The notes: generated from the sequence alone by a model not told the origin. A DNA stretch of 64,000 nt from Bradyrhizobium glycinis (GCF_016031655.1 NZ_JACCHQ010000001.1:186001-250000); one strand, 5' to 3'. Counted from the stretch's first letter, positions 45,515-55,267 are shown. A program made the numbers and translations.

Positions 45515-46398
45515 GCGCGCCCATCGTCATCGACGCACCCGTCGCACCGCGTCCCCTGCCGGCGCGCACGTTCTGGCGCCGCGCGTTGCGCCACCGCAGC
45601 TTCGTCCTCGGTGGCACGCTGAGCCTTCTGGTGCTGGCTTCGGCCCTGTTGTCGCTGGTATGGACGCCGTGGTCGCCTCACGAGATCGACATCGCCGCAA
45701 AGCTCCGCCCGCCCTCGGCGGCGCATTGGCTCGGCACCGATTCCTTCGGCCGCGACATCGTCTCGCTGCTGCTTGCGGGCGCCCGATCCACCATCATGGT
45801 CGGTGTCATCGCCGTCAGCATCGGTCTCACCTTCGGCGTCACGTTGGGCCTGATCGCCTCGGCCCGGCGCGGCTGGACGGAGGAAATCATCATGCGCTTT
45901 TCCGATTTCACCTTCGCCTTTCCGGCCGTGCTGTCCGCGATCATGCTCGCGGCGGTCGTCGGGCCCGGCATGGTGACCTCAATCGTCGCGATCGGCATCT
46001 TCCAGATCCCGACCTTGACCCGGCTGACGCGCGGCTCCGCCAACGCGATCTGGGCGCGCGAATTCGTGCTCGCGGCACGGGCGGCGGGCAAGGGGCGCTT
46101 CCGCATCACCATCGAGCATGTGCTGCCGAACATCCTGTCGATCCTGATCGTGCAGGTCACCATCCAGTTCGCGCTCGCCATCCTCGCCGAAGCCGCTTTG
46201 TCCTATCTAGGCCTCGGCACCCAGCCGCCGCAGCCGTCCTGGGGTCGGATGCTCAACGACGCGCAGACGCTGCTGTTCCAGTCGCCGATGCTCGCGGTCT
46301 ATCCGGGCGTTGCGATCGCAATCTCGGTGCTCGGCCTCAACCTGCTCGGTGACGGATTGCGCGACCTGCTCGATCCCCGGCTGGCGCGGGAGCGATGA
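45511..46398 (+). CDS. Peptide/nickel-type ABC transporter permease (DppC-like)
   Basis: 295 residues from a GTG overlapping the previous stop by 4 bp. DppC landmarks: HWLGTDSFGRDIVSLLLAGAR, EAA loop REFVLAARAAGKGRFRITIEH, and the C-terminal LNLLGDGLRDLLDPRL. Second membrane subunit of the importer. Confidence 0.93.
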   Translation: MSAPIVIDAPVAPRPLPARTFWRRALRHRSFVLGGTLSLLVLASALLSLVWTPWSPHEIDIAAKLRPPSAAHWLGTDSFGRDIVSLLLAGARSTIMVGVIAVSIGLTFGVTLGLIASARRGWTEEIIMRFSDFTFAFPAVLSAIMLAAVVGPGMVTSIVAIGIFQIPTLTRLTRGSANAIWAREFVLAARAAGKGRFRITIEHVLPNILSILIVQVTIQFALAILAEAALSYLGLGTQPPQPSWGRMLNDAQTLLFQSPMLAVYPGVAIAISVLGLNLLGDGLRDLLDPRLARER

Positions 46399-47414
46399 CG
46401 ATGGCCGAGCGCTCCGACACGCCGCTGATCGAGGTCGAAAATCTCGGCGTTCGCCTCAACACCAGCCGTGGGCCGGCGCAGGCCGTGCGCGGTGTCAGCT
46501 TTGCGCTGAAGCGCGGCGAGACGCTCGGGCTCGTCGGCGAGTCCGGCTGCGGCAAGTCGGTCACGGCGTTGTCGTTGATGGGGCTGCTGCCGGACAGTGC
46601 CGTCGTCACCGGCAGCATCAAGCTGGATGCCGACGAGCTCGTCGGACTTGCGGATGCCGACTATTGCCGCCTGCGCGGCAACCGCATCAGCATGATCTTC
46701 CAGGAGCCGATGACCGCGCTCAACCCGATGCACACGATCGGCAACCAGGTCGCCGAGCCGCTGCGGCGTCACAAGAATTATTCGGCGGCGCAGGCGCGCA
46801 AAGAAGCAATCGCCTTGCTCGATCGCGTCGGGCTGCCCGATCCGGCACGGCGCGTCGATGCCTATCCGCATCAGTTCTCCGGCGGCCAGCGCCAGCGCAT
46901 CACCATCGCGATGGCGCTCGCCTGCGAGCCGGACCTGTTGATCGCGGACGAGCCGACCACCGCGCTCGACGTCACCATCCAGGGCCAGATCCTCGACCTC
47001 ATCGCCGACCTCGTCGAGGAGCGCGGCATGTCGATGATCCTGATCTCGCACGATCTCGGCGTCATCGCCGAGAACGTGCAGCGCATGATGGTGATGTATG
47101 GCGGCACCGTGGTCGAAAGCGGCCCGACCGGCGAGGTCTTCCGTCGCATGGGCCATCCCTACACCCAGGGCCTGTTCCGTGCCCGGCCGAAGCTCGGCGC
47201 GCGCAAGGGGACGCGGCTGAAGACGATCTCGGGCACGGTGCCGGAGCTCGCCGACCTGCCGTCCGGCTGCACCTTTTCAGATCGCTGTCCGCTGGTGATC
47301 GACCAGTGCCGTGCCGCGCTGCCGCCGATGGTGGATGTCGGCCCCGGCCATTTTGCGCGCTGCATCCGAACGGACGTGTCGATGGCCGAACGCGTCGGAG
47401 CGCTGACCGCATGA
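46395..47414 (+). CDS. Peptide ABC transporter ATPase 1 (DppD-like)
   Basis: 339 residues. Walker A GESGCGKS, signature FSGGQRQRI, Walker [15 protein letters not shown]. The C-terminal extension has the cysteine set [14 protein letters not shown]...C that binds a [4Fe-4S] cluster in DppD/OppD. Overlaps the DppC-like gene by 4 bp and the next ATPase by 4 bp. Confidence 0.93.
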   Translation: MTMAERSDTPLIEVENLGVRLNTSRGPAQAVRGVSFALKRGETLGLVGESGCGKSVTALSLMGLLPDSAVVTGSIKLDADELVGLADADYCRLRGNRISMIFQEPMTALNPMHTIGNQVAEPLRRHKNYSAAQARKEAIALLDRVGLPDPARRVDAYPHQFSGGQRQRITIAMALACEPDLLIADEPTTALDVTIQGQILDLIADLVEERGMSMILISHDLGVIAENVQRMMVMYGGTVVESGPTGEVFRRMGHPYTQGLFRARPKLGARKGTRLKTISGTVPELADLPSGCTFSDRCPLVIDQCRAALPPMVDVGPGHFARCIRTDVSMAERVGALTA

Positions 47415-48415
47415 GCACCGCCCCGCTTCTCGACGTCAGGGATCTCGAACAGCGCTACACGCTGCCGCGCGAGAGCCTATTCCGTCCGCCGGGGCAGGTG
47501 CGCGCGCTCAACGGTGTCAGTGTGCAGGTCCGGGCCGGCAAGAGCCTCGGCATCGTCGGCGAGTCCGGCTCCGGCAAGTCCACCTTCGCGCGCGTCGTGA
47601 TGGCGCTGGAGCGGCCGACCGCAGGACACGTCGCGCTGCTCGGGCGCGATCTCAACCGCTTGCCGGCCGATGAGCTGCGTCGCGCCCGGCGCGATTTCCA
47701 GATGGTGTTCCAGGACCCCTATGGCTCGCTCGATCCACGCCAGACCATCGCCCGGATCGTCGCCGAGCCGCTGACCGTGCTGGAGGGTGCGGACCGCACC
47801 ACGTTCCGCGACCGCGTCGCCGCGGTGCTGCGCCAGGTCGGCTTGCGCGATGCGGACATGGAAAAATATCCGCACGAGTTCTCCGGCGGCCAGCGCCAGC
47901 GCATCGCGATTGCGCGTGCGCTGATCACGCAGCCGAAGCTCATCGTTGCCGACGAGCCGGTCTCGGCGCTCGACGTCTCCGTGCAGGCCCAGGTGCTGAA
48001 CCTGATGCAGGATCTCCAGGAGCAGTTCGGCCTGAGCTACATCCTGATCAGCCACGACCTCGCCGTGGTCGACTATCTCTGCGACGAGGTCGCGGTGATG
48101 TATCTCGGCCGCATCGTCGAGCAGGGACGGCCAGAGGATCTGTTCGAGCGCGGCGCCCATCCCTATACGCGGGCGCTGCTGGATGCGGTGCCGCGGGCCC
48201 GCGCCGGTGGTGGCCGGCGGCGGCGCGGGGCCCAGGCGATCGCCTCGCAATCGGCGGCGGCGGCCGGATGCCCCTATGCATCACGCTGCGCCCTTGCCGA
48301 CCAGCATTGCCGCGAGGTTTCGCCCGAGTTACGCAAGGTGGGCGAGGGGCACCTTGCCGCCTGCCACAAGGCCGAGGCCGTCATGGCGTTGCCGCAGGCG
48401 GCCATGGAAGGTTAG
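47411..48415 (+). CDS. Peptide ABC transporter ATPase 2 (DppF-like)
   Basis: 334 residues. Walker A GESGSGKST, signature FSGGQRQRI, Walker B LIVADEPVSALDVS, and the DppF block VFQDPYGSLDPRQTI. C-terminal cysteines CPYASRCALADQHC as in Opp/Dpp ATPases. A short basic stretch (GGGRRRRGAQ) precedes them. Forms the ATPase pair with the preceding gene. Confidence 0.93.
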   Translation: MSTAPLLDVRDLEQRYTLPRESLFRPPGQVRALNGVSVQVRAGKSLGIVGESGSGKSTFARVVMALERPTAGHVALLGRDLNRLPADELRRARRDFQMVFQDPYGSLDPRQTIARIVAEPLTVLEGADRTTFRDRVAAVLRQVGLRDADMEKYPHEFSGGQRQRIAIARALITQPKLIVADEPVSALDVSVQAQVLNLMQDLQEQFGLSYILISHDLAVVDYLCDEVAVMYLGRIVEQGRPEDLFERGAHPYTRALLDAVPRARAGGGRRRRGAQAIASQSAAAAGCPYASRCALADQHCREVSPELRKVGEGHLAACHKAEAVMALPQAAMEG

Positions 48416-48471
48416 TGTTCGGGACAGGATTGGCGTAAAGCTGGAAACAGGATTGGCCGGGGAGTTCGCGC

Positions 48472-49965
48472 ATGTTCAGGAAACTATCGATCGTCGCATT
48501 TGCCGCTGCGCTCGTCGCGGCGCCTTTGCCGGTGCTGGCGCAGAGCAAGAAGGACAGCGTGGTCATGGGGATGACGCTGGAGCCGCCGGGCCTCGACCCC
48601 ACTAACGCCGCCGCCGCCGCGATCGCCGAGGTCACGCTCTACAACATCTATGAGACGCTGACCAAGATCAATGAGGACGGCTCCACCTCGCCGCTGCTGG
48701 CCGAGAGCTGGACCGCTTCGCCCGATCTGAAGACCTATACGTTCAAGCTGCGCAAGGGCGTCAAATTCCACAATGGCGAAGCGTTCGATTCCGCTGCGGT
48801 GAAGTTCTCGTTCGAGCGCAACGCGGCACCGACCAGCACCAACAAGGACAAGAGCCTGTACCAGGCCTTCGAGAAGGTCGAGACGCCCGACGCCGACACC
48901 GTCGTGATCACCGTGAAATATTCCGAGCCGAACCTGCCGTTCCTGCTCGGACAGGCGGGCGGCTCGATCGTCGAGCCGAAGAGCGCGGCCACCAATGTCA
49001 CGCAGCCGGTCGGGACCGGACCTTATCAGTTAGGGGCCTGGGCCAAGGGCTCCTCGATCACGCTGAACAAATGGGCCGACTACCGCAACGCCGCTGCGAT
49101 CAAGCTGTCCAAGGTGACGATCCGCTTCATCTCCGATCCGGCCGCGCAAGCCGCGGCGCTGCTCTCGAACGACGTCGACGCGTTCCCGCGTATCGCGACC
49201 CGCGTGGTTGCTCAGTTCAAGAGCGACCCGCGGTTCACGGTGCTGATCGGCGGCTCCAGGGCCAAGACCATCGTGGCCATCAACCATCGCAAGAAGCCGC
49301 TCGACGACGTCCGCGTTCGCCGCGCCATCCTCGCCGCGATCGACCGCAAGGCATTGATCGACGGCGCCGTCGAGGGGTTCGGCACGCCGATCGGCAGCTT
49401 CTACACACCGGGATCACTCGGTTATGTCGACACCACCGGCATCAACCCCTACGACCCTGAGAAAGCCAAGAAGCTGCTGACTGAAGCCGGCGTTACCACG
49501 CCGCTGGAATTGTCATTGAAGCTGCCGCCACCGCCCTATGCGCGGCAGGGCGGTGAGATTGTCGCGGCCCAGCTCGCCAAGGTCGGCATCATCGCCAAAA
49601 TCGAGAACGTCGAATGGGCGCAGTGGCTGTCGCAGGTGTTCGCCGGCAACGGCCCGCACAATTTCGATCTCACCATCGTCAGCCATGTCGAGCCGTTCGA
49701 CCTCGTCAAGCTCACCGAGTCGGACTATTACATCGGGTACAACAACGAGGCGTTCAACGCGCTCTACAAGCAGATTGTCTCGACACCGGACGAAGCCGGC
49801 CGCGCCAAGCTGCTCGGCGACGCCCAGCGCATGCTGGCGACCGATGCAGTCTCGGCCTACCTATTCCAGCCGCAATGGCCGACTGTCATCAACAAGAAGC
49901 TGAAGGGCGTCTGGAAGGAAGTCCCTCAATTCGAGAACGACTTCTCCACGTGGTATTGGGAGTAG
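48472..49965 (+). CDS. Peptide-type ABC transporter substrate-binding protein (DppA-like)
   Basis: 497 residues, SBP family 5. Signal peptide ends LPVLAQ. Landmarks: LAESWTASPDLKTYTFKLRK, GVKFHNGEAFDSAAVKFSFE and PVGTGPYQL. Periplasmic receptor of the importer, placed last in the operon, 56 bp after the ATPase. The ligand may be an amide, opine or short peptide; flanking amidases support amide-bearing compounds. Confidence 0.93.
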   Translation: MFRKLSIVAFAAALVAAPLPVLAQSKKDSVVMGMTLEPPGLDPTNAAAAAIAEVTLYNIYETLTKINEDGSTSPLLAESWTASPDLKTYTFKLRKGVKFHNGEAFDSAAVKFSFERNAAPTSTNKDKSLYQAFEKVETPDADTVVITVKYSEPNLPFLLGQAGGSIVEPKSAATNVTQPVGTGPYQLGAWAKGSSITLNKWADYRNAAAIKLSKVTIRFISDPAAQAAALLSNDVDAFPRIATRVVAQFKSDPRFTVLIGGSRAKTIVAINHRKKPLDDVRVRRAILAAIDRKALIDGAVEGFGTPIGSFYTPGSLGYVDTTGINPYDPEKAKKLLTEAGVTTPLELSLKLPPPPYARQGGEIVAAQLAKVGIIAKIENVEWAQWLSQVFAGNGPHNFDLTIVSHVEPFDLVKLTESDYYIGYNNEAFNALYKQIVSTPDEAGRAKLLGDAQRMLATDAVSAYLFQPQWPTVINKKLKGVWKEVPQFENDFSTWYWE

Positions 49966-49982
49966 GCGGCGTCCGTTGCTGT

Positions 49983-50007
49983 GCCCTCTCCACGCGTTGG
50001 GGAGGGC
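49983..50007. terminator. Hairpin after the importer operon
   Basis: Stem GCCCTC-CC / GG-GAGGGC around ACGCGTT, 17 bp after the binding-protein stop. No T-run follows on the plus strand, so it may protect the mRNA 3' end or act as a weak terminator. Confidence 0.45.
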
Positions 50008-50195
50008 AGCGCCAAAACAAAAACCTGAAAAACAACCCCATGCACAGTAGCCGGGGTTAGTCATTTCAATGGCTTGCGCGTTGCGCCGTGCGTGGTCGAC
50101 GCGATGGGTCCGACGTTGACCCGTCGGGCAAAACACTGGCATGATGGCATCGTCGCGGTCTCGTGGTCGGGGACGCGTCGCAAGGCGAGGCAGCC

Positions 50196-51854
50196 GTGAA
50201 GAAGCCATCCCGCCGCGATGCCGGCATTGCCGCGGCGGCCGTCAGCGCCGAGGCGCCGATCTCCCCAAAGCTCGATCATGCAAGGCTCGATCATGCGTCA
50301 CTGAGCGATATCGCTCATGCTTTGGCCAATGGGCGTGTCACTGCCACGGCGCTGGTCAAAGCCTATCTCGCGCGCATTGAAGCCTACGACCGCGACGGGC
50401 CCAAGCTCAACGCGGTACGCGCGCTCAATCCCGACGCGCTCGCGATCGCGGGCAAGCTCGATAGCGTCAAGCCGTCGGCCAAACGGCCACTGGCCGGCAT
50501 CCCGATCATGGTGAAGGACAATATCGCGACCGGCGACGCTCAGCCGACCACGGCAGGCGCGCTGGCGCTGGAAGGCGCGCGCGCACGGGACTATGCCACG
50601 CTCGTCAAGCTGCTGCGCGAGGCCGGCGCGGTGATCCTCGGCAAGGCCAACCTGACCGAGTTTTCCAACATGCTCGCAATCGACATGTCCCACGGCTTTT
50701 CGTCGCTGGGCGGCCAGGTCAAGAACCCCTATGCACCCGCGCTGATGGACGATCACGGCATCCCCATTGTGCCCCCGGGCGGCTCGAGCGCGGGTTCAGC
50801 GGTCGCGGTGGCGGCAGGCCTGTGTGCGGCCTCGATCGGCACGGAGACCTCGGGCTCGCTGCTGTTTCCCGCCAGCCAGAACGGCCTCGTCACCGTCAAG
50901 CCGACTGTCGGGCTGATCAGCCGTGCCGGCATCGTGCCGATCGCGCACAGCCAGGACACCGCGGGACCGATGACGCGAACGGTGCGCGACGCGGCGCTGC
51001 TGCTCAACGTGCTCGCTGCGAAGGACCCGCTCGATCCGGCGACGCAGAAGCAGCGGCGGCCGGCCGATTACACCGAAGGCCTCGCGCGCGATGCGATGAA
51101 CGGCGCGCGCATCGGCGTGCCGAGCGACCCTGCTGATCCGCTGAACGATTGCTATTACGGCAAGTTGCCGCCAAGGTCGACCAAGCTGATGGCCGAAGCG
51201 ATGCAGGTGCTGGAGGATCTCGGCGCCGTCATCGTGCGTGCCAGCATGCCGACAGCAGGCTGGATCGGCGGGCCGGGCACGACCATGGCCGTGCTCAACC
51301 GCAACCCGTTGAGCCGCCACAAGGGCACGATCGCACGACCGCCGGTTGTTTTCCTGTACGAGCTGAAGCACGACCTCAATCTGTATCTGGAGGAGTGGGC
51401 GACCAACACGGACATCAAGACCATGACCGACATCGTCGCCTTCAACGAAGCGAATGCGGACAGGGCGCTGCGTTTCGGCCAGGACCACTTTCTCGCCGCG
51501 GGGATGACCAGGGGCGATCTCAGCGAGCGTGAATACAAATCCGCGCGCGCCATGGATCTACTCTCCGCCAAGACGCGCGGCATGGATGCCTATATGAACC
51601 AGCACAAGCTCGACGCCGTGCTGTTCCCTGGCGCTATGGGTGCGTCGATCGCGGCCAAGGCAGGTTATCCAAGCGTCATGGTGCCTGGAGGATTCGTTTC
51701 GGGGACAGACGACGGCAAGGACACGCCTGACTATCCACTCGGAATCACCTTCGCAGGCCGCGCCTGGAGCGAGCACAAGCTGCTCCGCCTGGCCTACGCA
51801 TATGAGCAGGCCTCCGCCAAGCGCAAGCCGCCGCCCGGCTTGCCGGCGCTTTAG
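50196..51854 (+). CDS. Amidase-signature hydrolase 2
   Basis: 552 residues from the GTG at 50196 (AAGGCGAGG upstream); a GTG at 50163 would add 11 residues. Catalytic Lys in GIPIMVKDNIA, cis-Ser in PPGGSSAGSAVAVAAG, nucleophile region GTETSGSLLFPASQNG. Resembles the longer amidases often annotated peptide amidase-like. No signal peptide. A short tandem duplication near the start encodes LDHARLDHAS. Follows the Dpp-type operon by 230 bp and may hydrolyse the imported amide. Confidence 0.88.
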   Translation: MKKPSRRDAGIAAAAVSAEAPISPKLDHARLDHASLSDIAHALANGRVTATALVKAYLARIEAYDRDGPKLNAVRALNPDALAIAGKLDSVKPSAKRPLAGIPIMVKDNIATGDAQPTTAGALALEGARARDYATLVKLLREAGAVILGKANLTEFSNMLAIDMSHGFSSLGGQVKNPYAPALMDDHGIPIVPPGGSSAGSAVAVAAGLCAASIGTETSGSLLFPASQNGLVTVKPTVGLISRAGIVPIAHSQDTAGPMTRTVRDAALLLNVLAAKDPLDPATQKQRRPADYTEGLARDAMNGARIGVPSDPADPLNDCYYGKLPPRSTKLMAEAMQVLEDLGAVIVRASMPTAGWIGGPGTTMAVLNRNPLSRHKGTIARPPVVFLYELKHDLNLYLEEWATNTDIKTMTDIVAFNEANADRALRFGQDHFLAAGMTRGDLSEREYKSARAMDLLSAKTRGMDAYMNQHKLDAVLFPGAMGASIAAKAGYPSVMVPGGFVSGTDDGKDTPDYPLGITFAGRAWSEHKLLRLAYAYEQASAKRKPPPGLPAL

Positions 51855-52034
51855 AGCAGTGTGCGTGCGCCGGTCTGTGCCGATGGCATGTGCTGACAAA
51901 TGCGCTGTCTGTTCTCTACAGCGGACGCGCCGTTCTGGCCTGGGAAGGGCGCTTTGCGACCCGGAGCAGACCAGCGCCGCCTGTCGCCACTCGCTCAGCA
52001 CGCAAGCACCTTCTCTGGCTCAGTCATAGAGCGA

Positions 52035-52742
52035 TCAAGAATTGCTGCCCCCGTCGCTGGCCGGGTTCACCAAGACGGAAACTATGGTCTCTTCATACTT
52101 CGCCCATTCCATTCCGGAGTTCTCGATGCTGATCTTCGGGATGTCGAGCTCCGCGTAGAGACCGTCGGTAAGCCGCCGGTAATCACGATAGAGCTCGATG
52201 AGTCCCCCAAGACCGGCGTAGCCATGCCTAACGGCGTACGGCGACGTCAGCTTCCAATTGACCTGATATGTCACCCATGAGTCCCCCCGCTCAGCGGAAA
52301 TCCTTCTAATCGCTCGGTCAACGTCGTCTTGATGAAAGTAGATCAGCAAAGGATGTAGCGGCTTGATAGTGGCTACCACCTCACGAAGGTAGCTGCGGAT
52401 CAGGGCGATGTCGGCATCAAGCAGAAACAGCGACGTTAAATTCCCATGGAAAAGCTGTCCGTCGACAACCGTGATGCTCGCCGACGTCGCGGCAGAATTG
52501 GCGTAGGCACTCCAACGCGCAGCGGCTGACTTCGCCAGATGCGTTGCCGGCATGTCCTCCCATGGCACGTCCCAATCAAAGCGGATCGGATGTGGGCTGG
52601 TGCCCTCGGTAATGCCGAGGGCGGACACACCGGAAGCCTTCAACCGATCAGCAATTCGCCGTACGGTCGTCGACTTGCCGGACCCCATGATCCCTTCGAC
52701 GATCACAATTTTGGACCATATGTTGCAAAAGAGCCGGGTCAT
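52035..52742 (-). CDS. P-loop NTPase, nucleoside-kinase-like, unknown role
   Basis: 235 residues from ATG 52742. Walker A IVEGIMGSGKSTT near residue 13, followed by a DE/DG-type strand (ITVVDGQLFHGN) and HPLLIYFHQDDVDRAIRRI, an arrangement like deoxynucleoside or thymidylate kinases. I do not recognise the exact family. No operon partner; neighbours are a repeat remnant and a GNAT gene. AT content is somewhat above its surroundings, in keeping with an accessory gene. The 179 bp between amidase 2 and this gene hold nothing recognisable. Confidence 0.6.
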   Translation of the reverse strand: MTRLFCNIWSKIVIVEGIMGSGKSTTVRRIADRLKASGVSALGITEGTSPHPIRFDWDVPWEDMPATHLAKSAAARWSAYANSAATSASITVVDGQLFHGNLTSLFLLDADIALIRSYLREVVATIKPLHPLLIYFHQDDVDRAIRRISAERGDSWVTYQVNWKLTSPYAVRHGYAGLGGLIELYRDYRRLTDGLYAELDIPKISIENSGMEWAKYEETIVSVLVNPASDGGSNS

Positions 52743-52788
52743 GCAAAGCCAATGATGACCTGTCTCATGCGCCACTACCAGCGAAAGT

Positions 52789-52903
52789 TCTTCTGCTTAT
52801 GGCCCATCGCTTCCGTTAGCCCGTTGGGGCGAGATGTCCGGGGTCGGGGCAAAGCGGAAGCGCCCCACCGCCGCTCAAAAGGGCGCTGTTGACCCAAAGC
52901 TGA
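52789..52903. repeat. Intergenic repeat remnant, left of GNAT gene
   Basis: Begins TTCTGCTTATGGCCCATCGC and ends GACCCAAAGCTGAC. The same end pair (TTTCCGCTTTTGGCCCATC and GACCCGGAGCTGAC) occurs on the right of the GNAT gene. The ends are inverted versions of each other (GTCAGCTTTGGGTC versus TCTGCTTATGGCCC). Confidence 0.5.
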
Positions 52904-52936
52904 CTTTGGAGGCAAGCAAGTGCTACGGTGCCGAAC

Positions 52937-53377
52937 ATGGACAGAAGCATCCAGCTAAATGCTGCGACCGCAGCGCACTACCAGTTTGCGCTCGAACTGT
53001 ATCTATCGACAATGCGGCCTTACACCCAAGAACTCATGGTGTGGGATGAAGCCAAGCAACGGGCTAGTTTTGCCACACTGTGGAAGTTGTCAGAGGTCAG
53101 GATCGTCGCGGTCGATGGCAGGGAGGTCGGCTGGCTTCAAGTTCAAGAGAGCCACACAGACGTCCATCTACTTCAATTCTTCATTGCGCCGGATCAGCAA
53201 GGTAGTGGCATCGGCACAGAGGTCCTGCGAGGCCTATTGCCGGCTTGGAGAGCGACGGCCAAGCCGGTTCTTCTGACAGTTCTCAAAAGCAATCCCGCAA
53301 GGCGACTCTACGAAAGGTTGGGGTTTTCGGTGATCGGCGACAGCGGCGTGAAGTACGAGATGAGGCTAAACACCTGA
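52937..53377 (+). CDS. GNAT-family N-acetyltransferase
   Basis: 146 residues from the ATG at 52937; a GTG at 52928 is possible and GGAGG lies too far upstream to settle it. Acetyl-CoA loop DQQGSGIGTEVLRGLL near residues 86-101 and the closing SNPARRLYERLGFSVIG. Substrate unknown. The gene is bracketed by similar repeat remnants and has lower GC than average, which suggests a mobile single-gene insertion. Confidence 0.8.
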   Translation: MDRSIQLNAATAAHYQFALELYLSTMRPYTQELMVWDEAKQRASFATLWKLSEVRIVAVDGREVGWLQVQESHTDVHLLQFFIAPDQQGSGIGTEVLRGLLPAWRATAKPVLLTVLKSNPARRLYERLGFSVIGDSGVKYEMRLNT

Positions 53378-53500
53378 TTTCCGCTTTTGGCCCATCTGCG
53401 AAATTGCGCTCGGGCGACGGAGGTCCGCTCGCTGCGTCAGAGCGGACGAGATTTGCTCGGCTTGGGTTCTTCGCATTCTGACCCGGAGCTGACGTACGTG
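53378..53500. repeat. Intergenic repeat remnant, right of GNAT gene
   Basis: Starts 3 bp after the GNAT stop with TTTCCGCTTTTGGCCCATC and ends near GACCCGGAGCTGACGTACG. End sequences match the left copy in the same orientation; the middle parts differ and contain their own hairpin (GTCCGCTC...GAGCGGAC). Confidence 0.5.
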
Positions 53501-53520
53501 GTGGGCCGCTTCAATCAATG

Positions 53521-55065
53521 TTAGTTCACTGGTTCGCCACGCAGCTCGATTTCGTATCCATCCGTGTTTCTGAATCGAAGATTAAGCTGATCGCCCTCGA
53601 AGCGAAAGGTCCAGTACACCATTTCGCCGTTGCCCAAAAAGCGGCGCTCGAGCGCGAAGGTCTGACTGTCCTGCCAGTTCCCCCTGTTGGCGACTACGGC
53701 ATAGTTGGTGCGCTTGGTGCGCGTACGGCCATCGAGCCCGACAGGCTCCGGCAGGAAGATATCCCGGTCAGGCGAATTCTCGGGATAAACCGTAAGCTCG
53801 AACGTAGGATTTTCGCCTGCCAGCTTCAGACCGACCGCCCTGATGCGCAATTTATTATCGGCAAAGCGCCAGGTCTTGCTGGACAGCCTGTCCACCAGTT
53901 CCGAGGCCGTACCAAGGGGCGCCGCCTTTTCGGTCGCCGCTTTGAGCAGAGATGCCTTTAGAGCCGCCTCGCCTTCGGGGTCGGGCGCCAGCGGTCGATC
54001 CGACCGGACCGCACCAAGGATGCGCTCGATCAGCGCAGACACGGGGTAGCGCTTCTCGTTGTCAGGCACGACGCCGGTCAGGACGGCGATGACATCGAGT
54101 CTCGGGAACACGACTATCGCCTGGCCGTGCCGCCCCAACGCCATGAACACATCTCTTTCCGGAATCGACCACCACAAATTTGCGTACTTGCCGAAATTGG
54201 TCACAAGCTTGCCGCTCCTCGCCCGGTCAACCCAGGCGGACGGGATGATCCGCTTTCCATCCCACAGGCCGTCGCGCAGGTAGAGATAGCCGAGCTTCGC
54301 CATGTCATGAGGGGTCAGTCGCATTCCGGCCTCACCGGTCACGATGCCTTGCTTATCGATGGGCGCCCAGCGGACATCGGTAATGCCGAGCGGGGCGAAC
54401 AATTCCTTTCTGGCGTAGTCAAGCGCGTTCTGCCCGGTCAATTTGTTGACCAGCGCAGAGAGGAGATACGTATCGCCGCCCTTGTAATAGAACTTTTCTC
54501 CTGGTGGATCGGACATCGGCTGGTCGAGCACGAACCCGGTCGGGTCCGGGCTCGCGTACATCCTGGCAAGGGATTCGTCCGGTGTGTAAACCCGCTCCAC
54601 CCAATCGATGCCAGAGGCCATGTCGAGAAGGTTTTGAACCGAGATTGCCTTCTTGCGGTCATCGAGATTGGCAATGATCCTGTCCGGGAAGAAATCGAGC
54701 ACCGGACGGTCGACACTCTCCAGTTTTCCTTGCTGCACCAGGACGCCGATCACGGTACTCAAGAAGCTTTTGGTCACCGAGCGCAGGTCATGCCTGATTC
54801 CGGCGACGTAGGGCGCGAAATAGGCGTCGGCAACGATCTTGCCATTCCGGACAATCAGCACGCTGTCCTGCTTGTAGGTGCCGACATCGTCGATCAAGCG
54901 GGCGACCGCGCGCGAGTCCATCCCCTGTTCTTCCGGCGTCGAGACTTCCCACATGTTTGTGGGCCAGACCGACGCCTGGCTCTCTTGTGTTTCCGCCCTC
55001 GTTGCGCATGCATGTATGGCGACAACAGCCAGGAATGCCCCAATCGTCGCGCTCTTGCACTTCAT
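53521..55065 (-). CDS. Secreted serine hydrolase, beta-lactamase/penicillin-binding type
   Basis: 514 residues. Signal peptide up to about residue 24 (ACATRA), so exported. Class C-like active site SVTKS (Ser-x-x-Lys) in LRSVTKSFLSTVIGVL, the Tyr motif YYKGGDTYLL and a late GRHGQAIVVFP in place of the KTG box. A C-terminal lipocalin-like extension (about 400-514) rich in beta-strand. Such enzymes are esterases or peptidases more often than antibiotic-resistance enzymes. Start ATG 55065 with GGGGGACCGG. A GTGTAC/GTACAC dyad lies 31 bp upstream. Confidence 0.85.
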   Translation of the reverse strand: MKCKSATIGAFLAVVAIHACATRAETQESQASVWPTNMWEVSTPEEQGMDSRAVARLIDDVGTYKQDSVLIVRNGKIVADAYFAPYVAGIRHDLRSVTKSFLSTVIGVLVQQGKLESVDRPVLDFFPDRIIANLDDRKKAISVQNLLDMASGIDWVERVYTPDESLARMYASPDPTGFVLDQPMSDPPGEKFYYKGGDTYLLSALVNKLTGQNALDYARKELFAPLGITDVRWAPIDKQGIVTGEAGMRLTPHDMAKLGYLYLRDGLWDGKRIIPSAWVDRARSGKLVTNFGKYANLWWSIPERDVFMALGRHGQAIVVFPRLDVIAVLTGVVPDNEKRYPVSALIERILGAVRSDRPLAPDPEGEAALKASLLKAATEKAAPLGTASELVDRLSSKTWRFADNKLRIRAVGLKLAGENPTFELTVYPENSPDRDIFLPEPVGLDGRTRTKRTNYAVVANRGNWQDSQTFALERRFLGNGEMVYWTFRFEGDQLNLRFRNTDGYEIELRGEPVN

Positions 55066-55095
55066 AATCCGGTCCCCCAGCCACCGCAACCCGGA

Positions 55096-55112
55096 GTGTA
55101 CGCGGAGTACAC
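55096..55112. promoter_or_regulatory. 17-bp inverted repeat upstream of the serine hydrolase
   Basis: GTGTAC-GCGGA-GTACAC, perfect 6-bp arms, 31 bp before the start codon. Could be an operator; no regulator gene is obviously linked, since the nearby LysR gene has lost its DNA-binding part. Confidence 0.3.
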
Positions 55113-55267
55113 AGCACAATCAACTGTGCGCAAGTACATGACGGCAGCAATTGGCCCTGAGCCGAACAATGCTGAGGCTATGGCAATGTTGGCCCTCAGG
55201 GGTAGACCGGACGCGGAGCCGTGCTTACCTCGACTACCGCCTGTGATCCTTTCCAGACGTCGAACAC

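Noticed and set aside
53521..55065. Serine hydrolase considered as an antibiotic-resistance beta-lactamase
   Set aside because: No clear KTG box and an added C-terminal domain; fits the broad esterase/peptidase family better.
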